A stretch of 63,626 nt of DNA. It comes from Candidatus Hydrogenedentota bacterium (GTDB taxonomy: Bacteria > Hydrogenedentota > Hydrogenedentia > Hydrogenedentales > SLHB01). The stretch spans positions 1 through 63,626 of the forward strand of contig JADLHJ010000114.1 in the NCBI GenBank assembly GCA_020848835.1. The letters are read 5' to 3'. Under the pieces are notes generated by a model that saw only the letters and a list, made by a program, of their open reading frames with translations, searched no databases and was not told the origin of the DNA. Position numbers and translations under genes: made by a program. Positions 9,462 through 18,162 of this stretch are shown here, piece by piece (position 1 is the stretch's first letter; the number at the start of each line of letters is the position of its first letter).

Positions 9462-11139
9462 ACGCATCCTTGTCGCGCAGATGACACGTATGGGTGATGT
9501 CTTGCAGACGTCGCCACTCGTGCGCGCACTACGCCTGCGTCATCCCGACGCGCACATCACAGCCATGATCCGGCGTATGGGCAAGCCGATCGCCGAACGC
9601 AACCCCGACATCAATGACGTAATCGAATACGAAGAAGACGAAACTTATCTCGATCTCAAGAGCGAAGATGCCGACCGCCTGTTGAAGGCCTATAACGACG
9701 CCGACGCAATCGTGCAAAGGATAAAGGCCGGACATTACGACATTGCGTACAACTGTACACACAGTCTCTGCTCTGCGATGTTGTTCAAGCTTGCCGGAAT
9801 TCCCGAAGTTATCGGCGCGCACCTCAGCGAGGATTGGCGATACGTTTGGCGCGGGCGCGGCCCGAATTATTTCATCACCAGCGTGCTTCATCGAGACGCG
9901 AACGATCTCAACATTTGCGATTCATTTCGTTACTTCATGGAAGCGCCGCCTGCAACGCAAGGTCTTGTCATGGAGATCGACGACAAGGCGCGCGTGGAAG
10001 CAAAGGCCATGCTCGCGCAGCATGGTATTGGCGCGCACGATTTCGTGGTGTGCTTTCAGCTCGGTGCAAGCGACCGCGACAAGCGTTGGCCCGAGGAACG
10101 GTTTGCACAACTCGCTAAACTGCTCATCGAAAAATACAACGCACGTATTGTTTTGCTGGGTGTAGAATCGGAAGCGCCGCTTGGGAAAAAGTTCGACGAA
10201 TTTGCCCCAGGCGCCGCAGTGCATCTGTTTGGCAAAACGTCGATTGCACAGGTGGCCGCGATCCTCGAACGTTCCCGCGCGCTCGTAACAAACGACACCG
10301 GCACCATGCATATCGCCGCGGCCATGCGCTGCCCCATTGTTTTGCTTTCCGTAGGCTATGTGCATTTCCGCGAAACGGGACCCTACGGCGCCGGCCACTG
10401 CGCCATCGAAGTCCGCCGCGACGACGCCGGCCGTTCCGATATGCGAGGCCGCGATACCGCCGGCGCCAGTGGTATCCTCGCAGAGCACGCCCTGCGCGCC
10501 GTAGAACTATTAATGAGCGTTACGCCGGGTGGCATTCCCGCGCTCGATGATGACGCCACGTTGTCACATGTCGACATGTTTTGGTCCGGCTTTGCGCCCG
10601 ATGGCTGCCTGCAGTGGTACCCCGTTATTCGCCGGCCCGCTGCGGATGCGGACATCATCCGAATGGCGTACCGCCCAATGTGGCTCGATTACTTCGATTC
10701 CAGGCGCGATCGGCAGAATGAATTGGAGTCCATTCGGCAAATTGCCGCACGATACGATTTATCGGACGACGCAGCTTTCTGGACGAACACGCGGGAGGCC
10801 TTGAACGGTTTCGCGGAGATTTGCGGCAGGGGCGCGCGCATGACGCGCGAACTCATGTCCATGCTTTCCGGCAAGGGCTCCATGCGCCACGCACAAACGC
10901 GCGCGCGCGAATTGATGGCGCTGGACGAAGATACGCGTGTGTACGCAGAACTAAACCGCGCCTGCAAGCCCCTGGTCGCGATCGCGCGGTTCGAACGTGA
11001 CAATATGGAAGGCGCTGATCCAGCGTTACTCGCCAAAACAACGCTTACGATCTATGAGAACACGCAAGAACGTGCGCGCGCACTAATCGAGAAACTTCAA
11101 ATGGTGCAGGACGCGCTCAGCGCCCAAGGCCGCCACTAA
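9451..11139 (+). CDS. Glycosyltransferase family 9 (heptosyltransferase-like) with extra C-terminal domain
   Basis: A 562-aa protein; residues 1 to about 345 match the GT9 ADP-heptose:LPS heptosyltransferase fold: ILVAQMTRMGDVLQTSPLV at the N-terminus, FQLGASDRDKRWP in the middle, and the TNDTGTMHIAAAM donor-binding motif. Residues about 355-562 form a mostly helical extension that I do not recognise. I chose the ATG at 9451, which overlaps the previous gene by 11 nt; a longer frame from 9397 would overlap far more. The gene ends the + operon and its stop overlaps the stop of the convergent nuclease gene. It probably adds a sugar to the same surface glycan or glycoprotein. Confidence 0.88.
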   Translation: MAGKRILVAQMTRMGDVLQTSPLVRALRLRHPDAHITAMIRRMGKPIAERNPDINDVIEYEEDETYLDLKSEDADRLLKAYNDADAIVQRIKAGHYDIAYNCTHSLCSAMLFKLAGIPEVIGAHLSEDWRYVWRGRGPNYFITSVLHRDANDLNICDSFRYFMEAPPATQGLVMEIDDKARVEAKAMLAQHGIGAHDFVVCFQLGASDRDKRWPEERFAQLAKLLIEKYNARIVLLGVESEAPLGKKFDEFAPGAAVHLFGKTSIAQVAAILERSRALVTNDTGTMHIAAAMRCPIVLLSVGYVHFRETGPYGAGHCAIEVRRDDAGRSDMRGRDTAGASGILAEHALRAVELLMSVTPGGIPALDDDATLSHVDMFWSGFAPDGCLQWYPVIRRPAADADIIRMAYRPMWLDYFDSRRDRQNELESIRQIAARYDLSDDAAFWTNTREALNGFAEICGRGARMTRELMSMLSGKGSMRHAQTRARELMALDEDTRVYAELNRACKPLVAIARFERDNMEGADPALLAKTTLTIYENTQERARALIEKLQMVQDALSAQGRH

Positions 11140-12512
11140 AACTCGACCGGCACGCCTTCCTTCTGAATCGCAACATTGCTCTGGCCGGACGATTCCAGCG
11201 TGGATTTCAGCGCGGTCATCGCCTCCTCTTCGCCATGTACCAGCAACACGCGCTGCGATTTTTTGAAGCGTTGCGCAAATGCGATCAACTCCGAACGGCC
11301 CGCATGCGCACTGAAACCGTTGAGCACGTGCACTTCCGCGTTGAGCGCACGCTTCACTCCAAAAATTTTAATCTCTTTCTCGCGCTCGACAATGCGGCGC
11401 CCAAGGGTATTCTTCGCCTGGAACCCGACGATTAGAATCGTATTGCGCGGGTCCTCGCAGTTGTTGCGCAAGTGATGCAGAATGCGTCCCGATTCGCACA
11501 TACCGGAGGCCGAAATAATAATGGCCGGCTTGTTCAGGTCATTCAGTTTCATCGAGTCTTCCACGCGCCGGACATACTGGATACGCTGGGTCGCGAACGG
11601 GTCGCCGTTGGCGGACACGAAATCGCGAATAGAATCGTCGAAACATTCCGGATGCATGCGGAACACTTCGGTAATGTTCACGGTCATCGGGCTATCGACA
11701 TATACCGGTAAACGCGGCACATTGGGATCTTGTTCAAGACGCCGCAAGGCATAAACAATTTCCTGCGCGCGTTCGAGCGCAAAGCTGGGGATAATGATCT
11801 TGCCGCCGCGCTTGGATGTGTCACGAATAATTTGGGCGAGGCGTCCGTCCATAGCCTCAACGGCATCGTGATCGCGATTGCCGTAGGTACTTTCCATCAT
11901 CACAACGTCGAAGTCGCCAGGCACCCACGGGTCCTTCAAGATTGGCATGTGCACGCGGCCCAGGTCGCCGCCTTCGAGAAAACGCTTTGTCGAACCGTTC
12001 TCCTTGCACTCGACCTCCACCATTGCAGAACCGAGCACGTGCCCCGCGTCGCGAAATGTGATCTTAATGCCTGGGAGTATTTCACGCGGGATATCGTAGT
12101 GAAACGACTCAAACATCTTCATCGTTTCGTATACGTGGTCGTCTTCGTATAGCGGTGAGACATACGACCGGTGCTTCTTCGAGAGAAACTCCGCATCCTT
12201 CTTCTGCAAATGCGCACTGTCCAGAAGCATGATCGTACACAGATCCCGCGTGGCCGGCGTAGCGTAGATGGGGCCTTCGTACCCGTGTTTAATGAGCATG
12301 GGCAGCACGCCAATGTGATCGATGTGCGCGTGCGTAATCACAACTGCATCCAACGCCACGGGATCAAACGGTAGTTCGCGGTTACGCTGTTCCGCCTCTT
12401 TGCGAATGCCCTGAAACATGCCGCAATCGAACAGGACGCGCTTACCGTTGGATTCGAGTATATGCTTGCTGCCGGTAACGGTTTCGGCCGCTCCATGGGA
12501 AGTAATGCGCAT
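11136..12512 (-). CDS. MBL-fold beta-CASP ribonuclease-like protein
   Basis: A 458-aa member of the metallo-beta-lactamase RNA-processing family (CPSF73/TTHA0252 type). The zinc site THAHIDH is near residue 60, further ligands appear in DAGHVLGSAM and the FLEGGDLGR region, and the beta-CASP motifs include IISASGMCESGRI, FQAKNTLGRRI and NGFSAHAGR. All metal ligands needed for hydrolysis appear present. It starts at ATG 12512, overlapping the upstream stop by one base (TAATG), and is the last gene of the - strand operon. Its 3' end overlaps the convergent glycosyltransferase gene by 3 nt. The likely role is endo- or exonucleolytic RNA processing in the cytoplasm. Confidence 0.92.
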   Translation of the reverse strand: MRITSHGAAETVTGSKHILESNGKRVLFDCGMFQGIRKEAEQRNRELPFDPVALDAVVITHAHIDHIGVLPMLIKHGYEGPIYATPATRDLCTIMLLDSAHLQKKDAEFLSKKHRSYVSPLYEDDHVYETMKMFESFHYDIPREILPGIKITFRDAGHVLGSAMVEVECKENGSTKRFLEGGDLGRVHMPILKDPWVPGDFDVVMMESTYGNRDHDAVEAMDGRLAQIIRDTSKRGGKIIIPSFALERAQEIVYALRRLEQDPNVPRLPVYVDSPMTVNITEVFRMHPECFDDSIRDFVSANGDPFATQRIQYVRRVEDSMKLNDLNKPAIIISASGMCESGRILHHLRNNCEDPRNTILIVGFQAKNTLGRRIVEREKEIKIFGVKRALNAEVHVLNGFSAHAGRSELIAFAQRFKKSQRVLLVHGEEEAMTALKSTLESSGQSNVAIQKEGVPVEF

Positions 12513-13102
12513 TAGATGGCTGCCTCATGTTCGCGAATTATGCTTGGGTTCTGCTTGTATTCTGCCACACAACGCTCAATCAGTTTCCGCGGGTCGCGAT
12601 CGTAAATGATGCGCGATCCCGTGGGCTTTTGCATGACAGGCAGGAAGTCGTCAACATGATCCGCCACGCCGCCGGAACCCGTGAGCACGCCGATCAAGCG
12701 CCCTTCATCGTACGCGATCGCAAACTCACCGAGCGTCCCCGAACGTCCGCCGACAATGATGACAATGTCACAACTGCGCACACCAATCACTTCGCGCCCC
12801 ATCAAGCCCATTCCGGTAAAGATCAGCACATCGATGTGATCGGTCGGGCTATTGTACTTCGCGATATGTTCGTGAAGACTGAGCGCAGGGCTCACGCCGA
12901 TTGTCAGTCCGCCATTTTCTTTGCAGCCGATTACGGCGTGATGCGGAAGGCCGGGGCAGCCACCTGTCACGATCGCGCAGCCACAGTCCGCGATGGCGCG
13001 TCCCATTTCTCTGCAACGCTCCACGAGCGCAGATTCCATGAGTCCCCCCGCGGAACCCATCACGCCTATTTTGATTCGGGCATAGTCGTTTTCAGGTTTC
13101 AT
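12512..13102 (-). CDS. LOG-like Rossmann protein (TIGR00725 / SLOG type)
   Basis: A 196-aa protein with IKIGVMGSAGG at the start, TGGCPGLPHHAV in the middle, and GGRSGTLGEFAIAYDEGR, which corresponds to the PGGxGTxxE motif of LOG/lysine-decarboxylase-like nucleotide phosphoribohydrolases. The motif is altered (RSGTLGE), as in the TIGR00725/SLOG cluster-4 proteins of unknown substrate. I chose the ATG at 13102 because GGGAAG precedes it; a longer frame from 13144 is in the leader. It is coupled to the downstream nuclease gene by a one-base overlap. Binding of a nucleotide ligand is likely; cytokinin-type activity is not implied. Confidence 0.82.
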   Translation of the reverse strand: MKPENDYARIKIGVMGSAGGLMESALVERCREMGRAIADCGCAIVTGGCPGLPHHAVIGCKENGGLTIGVSPALSLHEHIAKYNSPTDHIDVLIFTGMGLMGREVIGVRSCDIVIIVGGRSGTLGEFAIAYDEGRLIGVLTGSGGVADHVDDFLPVMQKPTGSRIIYDRDPRKLIERCVAEYKQNPSIIREHEAAI

Positions 13103-13180
13103 GATTCTTCCCGGAGTTATTCTTGGCAGAACGCTATGGTACACAAGCGATGTGCGATTTACGATTGAGGAAAATCGCGC

Positions 13181-14848
13181 CTACGCGTGACTTGCGCGCA
13201 ACAATTCTTCCGCGTGTTTGAGGCTGACATCCGATAGCGACCCGTCCAGCAACCGTGCGAGTTCCTTGGCGCGCTCCCCCGGCGCAAGAAATTGGACGCG
13301 CGTAGACGTGCGGCCTTTGGTTGTCGCCTTCGCCACAGTGAAGTGCGCTGCCGCCGCCGCGGCAATTTGCGGCAAATGGGTAATGCAGATCGTCTGATGG
13401 GTCGCGGCGAGATCGCGCAAACGCTGCGCTACCTTATTAGCCACCGCGCCGCCCACGCCCGCGTCAATTTCGTCGAAGATAAGCGTTGGAATGCGGTCCG
13501 CTCCCGCGAGTACGGTCTTGATAGCAAGCATCACGCGCGAGATTTCGCCGCCGGATGCCACTTGCCGCAAGGGTTTGGGCCGCTCCCCCACGTTCGCCGC
13601 CAACAAAAACTCCGCGCGGTCGATACCGTTTCTGGACAACGTAGCATCTTCAAACCGCGTTTCGAGCGCACCGCCTTTCATTCCCAATTCTTGCAGGGCC
13701 GCCGTAATCTTCTTATCTAATTTCGCGGCCGCTGCACGGCGCTTACCGGAAATACTACGCGCGCGCTCCGTCGCAGTCTTTAGCAGCGCGGCATGTTCTT
13801 TCTGCAAATCGACAAGCTGTTGATCGCGCGATTCAAATCGTTGAATCTCCGCGGCGGCTTCTTCGCGGTAATGTAGAATCGCGTCTATGGAGTCTCCAAA
13901 CTTTCGCTTCAAATCCGCAATTTGCGAAAGGCGCCGGTTGAGGTCGTCCAGCTCCTGCGGGTCGTATTCCACGGCCTCGGTAAAGCCGCGCAGCTCTGTG
14001 GATATGTCCTGTGCATTTGCGCGCAGTGCCGCGAGTGCCTCTTGCAGCGCGGCAAAGCGCGGATCAATCGCATGCAACTCGGCGATTGCGGCCAGCGCGG
14101 CGTCAATTTTGTCGATCGCCGCATCGCCTTCGCTTTCATACAAATGTTGGTATGCGCGCGCCGCGGTGGTAAAAATCTGTTCGGCGTTCGTAATGAGGCT
14201 GCGTCGAGACCGCACCTCGTCTTCCTCGCCCGCTTGCAGGCCCGCGGCATTAATTTCGGCTACTTCAAATTTAAGCAACTCGACGCGGCGCGCCCGTTCG
14301 CGATCGTCGGATTCCAGGTCCGCAATCGTCTTCTCTAATTTGCGCAATTCGGAGACATTGTCCGCGAGCGAGGCGACATCTCCCTCGACGCCCGCGAACC
14401 CATCCAGCAAATCCAGCTGCCGGTCGGGCAGCAACAAAGACTGATGATCGTGCTGTCCGTGCAAATCGACCAGTTCGTCGCCAATTTGCGACAACGCACT
14501 AAGCGGCAGCAGCGTGCCGCCGGCGTGCGCGCGGCTCTTGCCATCGCCTGTGATCGTCCGCGACACGATCAGCTCGCCGCCCTCAAGCGCAACCTCAAAT
14601 TCATCGAGCAGATTCTTCAGCCGGCGGCTGGGCTTTGGGATACGGAACACTGCCTCAATGCGCGCGCGGTCCGCACCGTCGCGCACCGCTTCACTCGTCG
14701 CGCGCGCGCCGAGCACGAGGTTCAACGCACCAATAATGATCGATTTACCTGCACCCGTCTCGCCCGTGATCGCATTCAAGCCAGGTTTGAATTCGACTTC
14801 GAGTTCGTCAATGAGCGCGTAGTTTTGTATGCGAATTAGTTCAAGCAC
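13181..14848 (-). CDS. recN: DNA repair protein RecN
   Basis: SMC-like ATPase acting early in double-strand break repair. The 555-aa length is normal. It begins LELIRIQNYALID, has the Walker A motif GETGAGKS near residue 32, an SMC-type signature ASGGEISRVMLAIK, Walker B LIFDEIDAGVGG and a conserved ITHLPQIAA switch, with coiled-coil regions between. The start is GTG at 14848, 7 bp after tlyA. A tlyA-recN neighbourhood is common in many bacteria. No LexA-type site is visible upstream because the gene lies inside the operon. Confidence 0.97.
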   Translation of the reverse strand: MLELIRIQNYALIDELEVEFKPGLNAITGETGAGKSIIIGALNLVLGARATSEAVRDGADRARIEAVFRIPKPSRRLKNLLDEFEVALEGGELIVSRTITGDGKSRAHAGGTLLPLSALSQIGDELVDLHGQHDHQSLLLPDRQLDLLDGFAGVEGDVASLADNVSELRKLEKTIADLESDDRERARRVELLKFEVAEINAAGLQAGEEDEVRSRRSLITNAEQIFTTAARAYQHLYESEGDAAIDKIDAALAAIAELHAIDPRFAALQEALAALRANAQDISTELRGFTEAVEYDPQELDDLNRRLSQIADLKRKFGDSIDAILHYREEAAAEIQRFESRDQQLVDLQKEHAALLKTATERARSISGKRRAAAAKLDKKITAALQELGMKGGALETRFEDATLSRNGIDRAEFLLAANVGERPKPLRQVASGGEISRVMLAIKTVLAGADRIPTLIFDEIDAGVGGAVANKVAQRLRDLAATHQTICITHLPQIAAAAAAHFTVAKATTKGRTSTRVQFLAPGERAKELARLLDGSLSDVSLKHAEELLRASHA

Positions 14849-14855
14849 GGTCTAT

Positions 14856-15587
14856 TCATTCGTTCAGCGTCAGTTCCGCGAGAAACTCGCGGTTACCGGC
14901 AGGCCCCAGCAGCGGCGATGCGACCACCCGGCCCGGAGTAAACTCGAATTCCCGCGCGGATTCTAGCACCTTTGCAATTACCGCGTCGTGGACCTTGGGA
15001 TCGCGCACGACGCCGCCTTTGCCTACCTGCTCACGCCCCGCCTCGAACTGCGGTTTAATTAGAACCACGCCGGTTGCGCGCGGAGCGAGGATAGAAACAA
15101 GCGGTGGCAGCACCAGACTCAGCGATATGAACGAACAATCCGCAGTGAAAAAGGTAGGCTTCTCGACAAAATCTTCGGGCTTTAACGCACGTGCATTGGT
15201 CCGCTCCATCACCACTACGCGTGGATCATTGCGCAGCTTCCACGCCAGTTGCCCGTAGCCCACATCGACTGCGTACACCTTCGCAGCGCCGCGTTGAAGC
15301 AGGCAATCGGTAAATCCGCCCGTTGACGCGCCCACGTCAATCGCCACATGACCGGCAGGATCAATCTGAAATGCATCCAGCGCAGCCGCGAGCTTCTCTC
15401 CGCCCCTGCTCACATAGGGCGAACCATCGCGGATGTCGAGCGTGATCGCATCGTCATACTGAACGCCAGGTTTATCGAGCACTTTACCGTTCTGCGAAAG
15501 CACTTTCCCCGTGCGAATCAGGCCTTGCGCCTGCGTCCGCGTCACCCCCGCCAGACGCGCCACAATGCTGTCGAGCCGTGACTTCAC
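14856..15587 (-). CDS. tlyA: TlyA-family rRNA 2'-O-methyltransferase
   Basis: A 243-aa protein with an N-terminal S4 RNA-binding domain (RLDSIVARLAGVTRTQAQ) and an FtsJ-like SAM methyltransferase domain (AIDVGASTGGFTDCLLQRG, then VDVGYGQL and FTADCSFISL). TlyA methylates 16S/23S rRNA; its loss gives capreomycin resistance in mycobacteria. Haemolysin labels for this family are historical. The start is GTG at 15587, 11 bp after ispF. The motif set is complete, so an active methyltransferase is expected. Confidence 0.94.
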   Translation of the reverse strand: MKSRLDSIVARLAGVTRTQAQGLIRTGKVLSQNGKVLDKPGVQYDDAITLDIRDGSPYVSRGGEKLAAALDAFQIDPAGHVAIDVGASTGGFTDCLLQRGAAKVYAVDVGYGQLAWKLRNDPRVVVMERTNARALKPEDFVEKPTFFTADCSFISLSLVLPPLVSILAPRATGVVLIKPQFEAGREQVGKGGVVRDPKVHDAVIAKVLESAREFEFTPGRVVASPLLGPAGNREFLAELTLNE

Positions 15588-15598
15588 GAAGCCGCCGC

Positions 15599-16075
15599 TT
15601 AGTCCGATTCGATCAGCGCGATCGCCTGTGTGCTGATGGCCTCTTCGCGTCCTTCCGGGCCGACGCGCTCATTGGTCTTCGCTTTCACGGAGATGCAGCC
15701 TACATCGATTTGCAGACATTCGGAGAGGCGCGCGCGCATCGCATCGAGGTGGGGATTGAGCTTTGGGCGCTGCGCGACGATATTCGAGTCGATATTGACG
15801 ATGCGGTACCCACGTGCGCGCAACATCTCGGCCGCGTGACTTAGTAACTCAATGCTGTCCGCATCTTTGTAGCGCGGATCGGTATCCGGGAAATGCTGGC
15901 CGATGTTGCCCAACGCGGCCGCGCCCAGCAATGCATCGGTGATTGCGTGCGCAAGCGCGTCGGCGTCGGAATGCCCCTCGAGGCCCTTCTCAAAAGGGAC
16001 CGCAATGCCGCCCAAAATCAACGGACGCCCTTCCACGAGCCGATGCAGATCGTACCCCAATCCAACGCGAATCAC
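15599..16075 (-). CDS. ispF: 2-C-methyl-D-erythritol 2,4-cyclodiphosphate synthase
   Basis: Fifth enzyme of the MEP isoprenoid pathway, making MEcPP from CDP-ME 2-phosphate. The 158-aa protein shows the metal ligands D8 and H10 in GYDLHRL, the HSDADALAHAITDALLGA signature, and the FPDTDPRYKDADS loop. The GTG start at 16075 overlaps the ispD stop by 4 nt (GTGA), so the two are translationally coupled. It works directly in the same pathway as ispD; the prenyl synthase at 32.5 kb uses the products. Confidence 0.97.
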   Translation of the reverse strand: MIRVGLGYDLHRLVEGRPLILGGIAVPFEKGLEGHSDADALAHAITDALLGAAALGNIGQHFPDTDPRYKDADSIELLSHAAEMLRARGYRIVNIDSNIVAQRPKLNPHLDAMRARLSECLQIDVGCISVKAKTNERVGPEGREEAISTQAIALIESD

Positions 16076-16767
16076 GCGAGCCCTCCTTCAATCACACAAC
16101 GTGCGAGGGCCAAATCCTGCGGTGTCGTCACTTTGAAATTCAAGGGCGATCCCATCACCAGTTTTACTTTGCCGCCTGCGCGCTGCACCAGCGAAGCGTC
16201 GTCCGTGCCCGTAAAATGCTCGCGTAACGCTATTTCGTGCGCGTACCGCAACACCTCCACACGAAACGTCTGCGGCGTCTGACAGGCCCAAAGCGTTTTG
16301 CGATCCGGCGTGTCCGCAAGAAATGCATCTCCATCCGAAACAAGAATGGTATCGATGGAAGGAATCGCGACCGTGGCCGCGCCAAATTCCGCCGCCGCAT
16401 CCGCGGAGGCACGAATTGAGTCGGCGGATACAAACGGCCGGGCGGCGTCGTGTATCAGGACGATTTCTGTGGCGGGGTCGAGCGCGGCCAGCCCATTACG
16501 CACGGAATCCTGCCGTTCCTTTCCGCCATCTACAAGCTGCGCGCGCATCGCGGGAAAATGCGCCCGCAACACGCCCTCGAATTCCGCACGCGCTTGCGGC
16601 GCGATCATGATGATGCAGCCATCGGCGAGGTCAAGGTCTGCGAACCTCCTCAACGTGCGCACCAGCAGCGGAACGCCAGCGAGATCGATTAAGGCCTTGG
16701 GACGGTCCGCGCCCAGCCTCGTGCCCATGCCCGCCGCGGGGATGAGCAGTTGCAGTCGATGTGACAT
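16072..16767 (-). CDS. ispD: 2-C-methyl-D-erythritol 4-phosphate cytidylyltransferase
   Basis: Third enzyme of the MEP pathway, joining MEP and CTP. The 231-aa protein has the nucleotidyltransferase loop PAAGMGTRLGADRPKAL, the ERQDSVRNGL segment, IHDAARPFV and TDDASLVQ. The start ATG at 16767 is 11 bp after the PIN-TRAM gene. ispD and ispF stay separate but overlap, unlike the fused IspDF of some bacteria. Confidence 0.97.
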   Translation of the reverse strand: MSHRLQLLIPAAGMGTRLGADRPKALIDLAGVPLLVRTLRRFADLDLADGCIIMIAPQARAEFEGVLRAHFPAMRAQLVDGGKERQDSVRNGLAALDPATEIVLIHDAARPFVSADSIRASADAAAEFGAATVAIPSIDTILVSDGDAFLADTPDRKTLWACQTPQTFRVEVLRYAHEIALREHFTGTDDASLVQRAGGKVKLVMGSPLNFKVTTPQDLALARCVIEGGLA

Positions 16768-16778
16768 CTGCGAAGAGA

Positions 16779-18032
16779 TTACGCGGCGACGGATTGCAGC
16801 CGCGTGAATATCATGCGGCCGTTGGAAGTCTGCAGCACGCTCGTCACCGTCGCGACAACGTTGCGCCCGACGTGTTCGCGCCCGCCATCGACGACTACCA
16901 TTGTGCCATCGTCCAGAAATCCAACGCCCTGTTGCGGCTCCTTGCCCTCGCGCACGATGCGTACGTGCATCTGCTCGTCGGGCAGTACGATGGTCTTTAG
17001 CGCGTTGGCGAGATCGTGAATATTCATCACCGAAACGCCTTCAATCTGCGCGACCTTCAATAAATTCTGGTCATTGGTGATGACACGCGCCCCGATTTCC
17101 TTCGCGAACGCCACCAGTTTGCCATCCACATTTGGCACGTGCTGCGGATTGTCTTCTACCACTTCTACAACAACACCGCTGTCCGGCGCCTGCAACAATT
17201 TCAATACATCCAAACCGCGCCGCCCGCGCGCGCGCCGCAGCGTATCGGTTGAATCCGCAATCCCCTGCAACTCCTGCAGGACAAACCGCGGCACTATTAG
17301 CGTACCCTCGACAAATCCCGCCTTGGCGATGTCCGCGATACGTCCGTCAATGATCACGCTCGTATCGAGCAGTTTCGGGTACCGGCCCTCGTAGCTCTTC
17401 CGGCTTACGGCCTTTACCATCTTCTCCCAGTTCGACGTGCGCGTAAGGCCCAGGTTTACCCCGATAAAAAAGCAAATAATGACAAGCGACGCCTGAATAT
17501 AGATTTGGAGCGTCTGGTCTTTTACGCCAAACGTTTGGTTGATATACCACGCTAGAAACCAGCCCGTCGCCATCGCCAGAAGCACCGATACCAAGGCAGG
17601 GAAAAACCGCTCAAACGCCTCTTGGGTTACAAATCGCAGCAAAAACGTAATCAGGATGGCCACCGCGAGGCCGCATAACCCGCCGAATGCAACGATTAAT
17701 GGCACGAGCCGCTGGGGAATTATATGTTGATCGACGTACTTCAGTATTTCGCTTTGGGTACGAGGCAGCGGCGGCTCTTCAAGCTCGGGTGGCTGTTCCC
17801 CCTTCGCAACGTCGGCCGTTTCCGTTTCGATGCCCGTCTGACTCGCTTCCGTCGCTTGGATCGCTGCGCGGGCTGCATCCCGCTTGGCCTCGTCTTCCGC
17901 TAGTTTGGAGTCACGCGCGGCGATGCGTTGAATTGCATGTTCGGTATATTGATCGACGAGGTAACTCGCCCACATGCCGCCGGTGATTGTGCAAGCCAAA
18001 AAGAATAGAGATCGGATAATTTTTGAAAACAC
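16779..18032 (-). CDS. Membrane-anchored PIN-TRAM protein (YacL type)
   Basis: A 417-aa protein with one N-terminal membrane segment (7-27), a charged/Pro-Glu-rich linker (40-90), three more membrane segments (109-131, 145-163, 176-195), a PIN nuclease domain (about 218-335, LLDTSVIIDGRI with the catalytic Asp at 223, and later TNDQNL) and a C-terminal TRAM domain. This is the layout of Bacillus YacL, which also sits next to ispD. The linker after the first segment is longer than in YacL. The start is GTG at 18032, supported by GGGAG 7 nt upstream. It heads the - operon; probable role is RNA cleavage or binding at the membrane. Confidence 0.92.
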   Translation of the reverse strand: MFSKIIRSLFFLACTITGGMWASYLVDQYTEHAIQRIAARDSKLAEDEAKRDAARAAIQATEASQTGIETETADVAKGEQPPELEEPPLPRTQSEILKYVDQHIIPQRLVPLIVAFGGLCGLAVAILITFLLRFVTQEAFERFFPALVSVLLAMATGWFLAWYINQTFGVKDQTLQIYIQASLVIICFFIGVNLGLTRTSNWEKMVKAVSRKSYEGRYPKLLDTSVIIDGRIADIAKAGFVEGTLIVPRFVLQELQGIADSTDTLRRARGRRGLDVLKLLQAPDSGVVVEVVEDNPQHVPNVDGKLVAFAKEIGARVITNDQNLLKVAQIEGVSVMNIHDLANALKTIVLPDEQMHVRIVREGKEPQQGVGFLDDGTMVVVDGGREHVGRNVVATVTSVLQTSNGRMIFTRLQSVAA

Positions 18033-18162
18033 TTACTACTCCCAGCACAAGTCCGCGATTATTAAAAAGAGATTGAAGCCGCCTGAATCCGAATGAAATA
18101 ACTACTTATGAATACGCCCAGTCCGGAACGTGTGCTTTAACTCTGCATATGTATGCCCAAAT

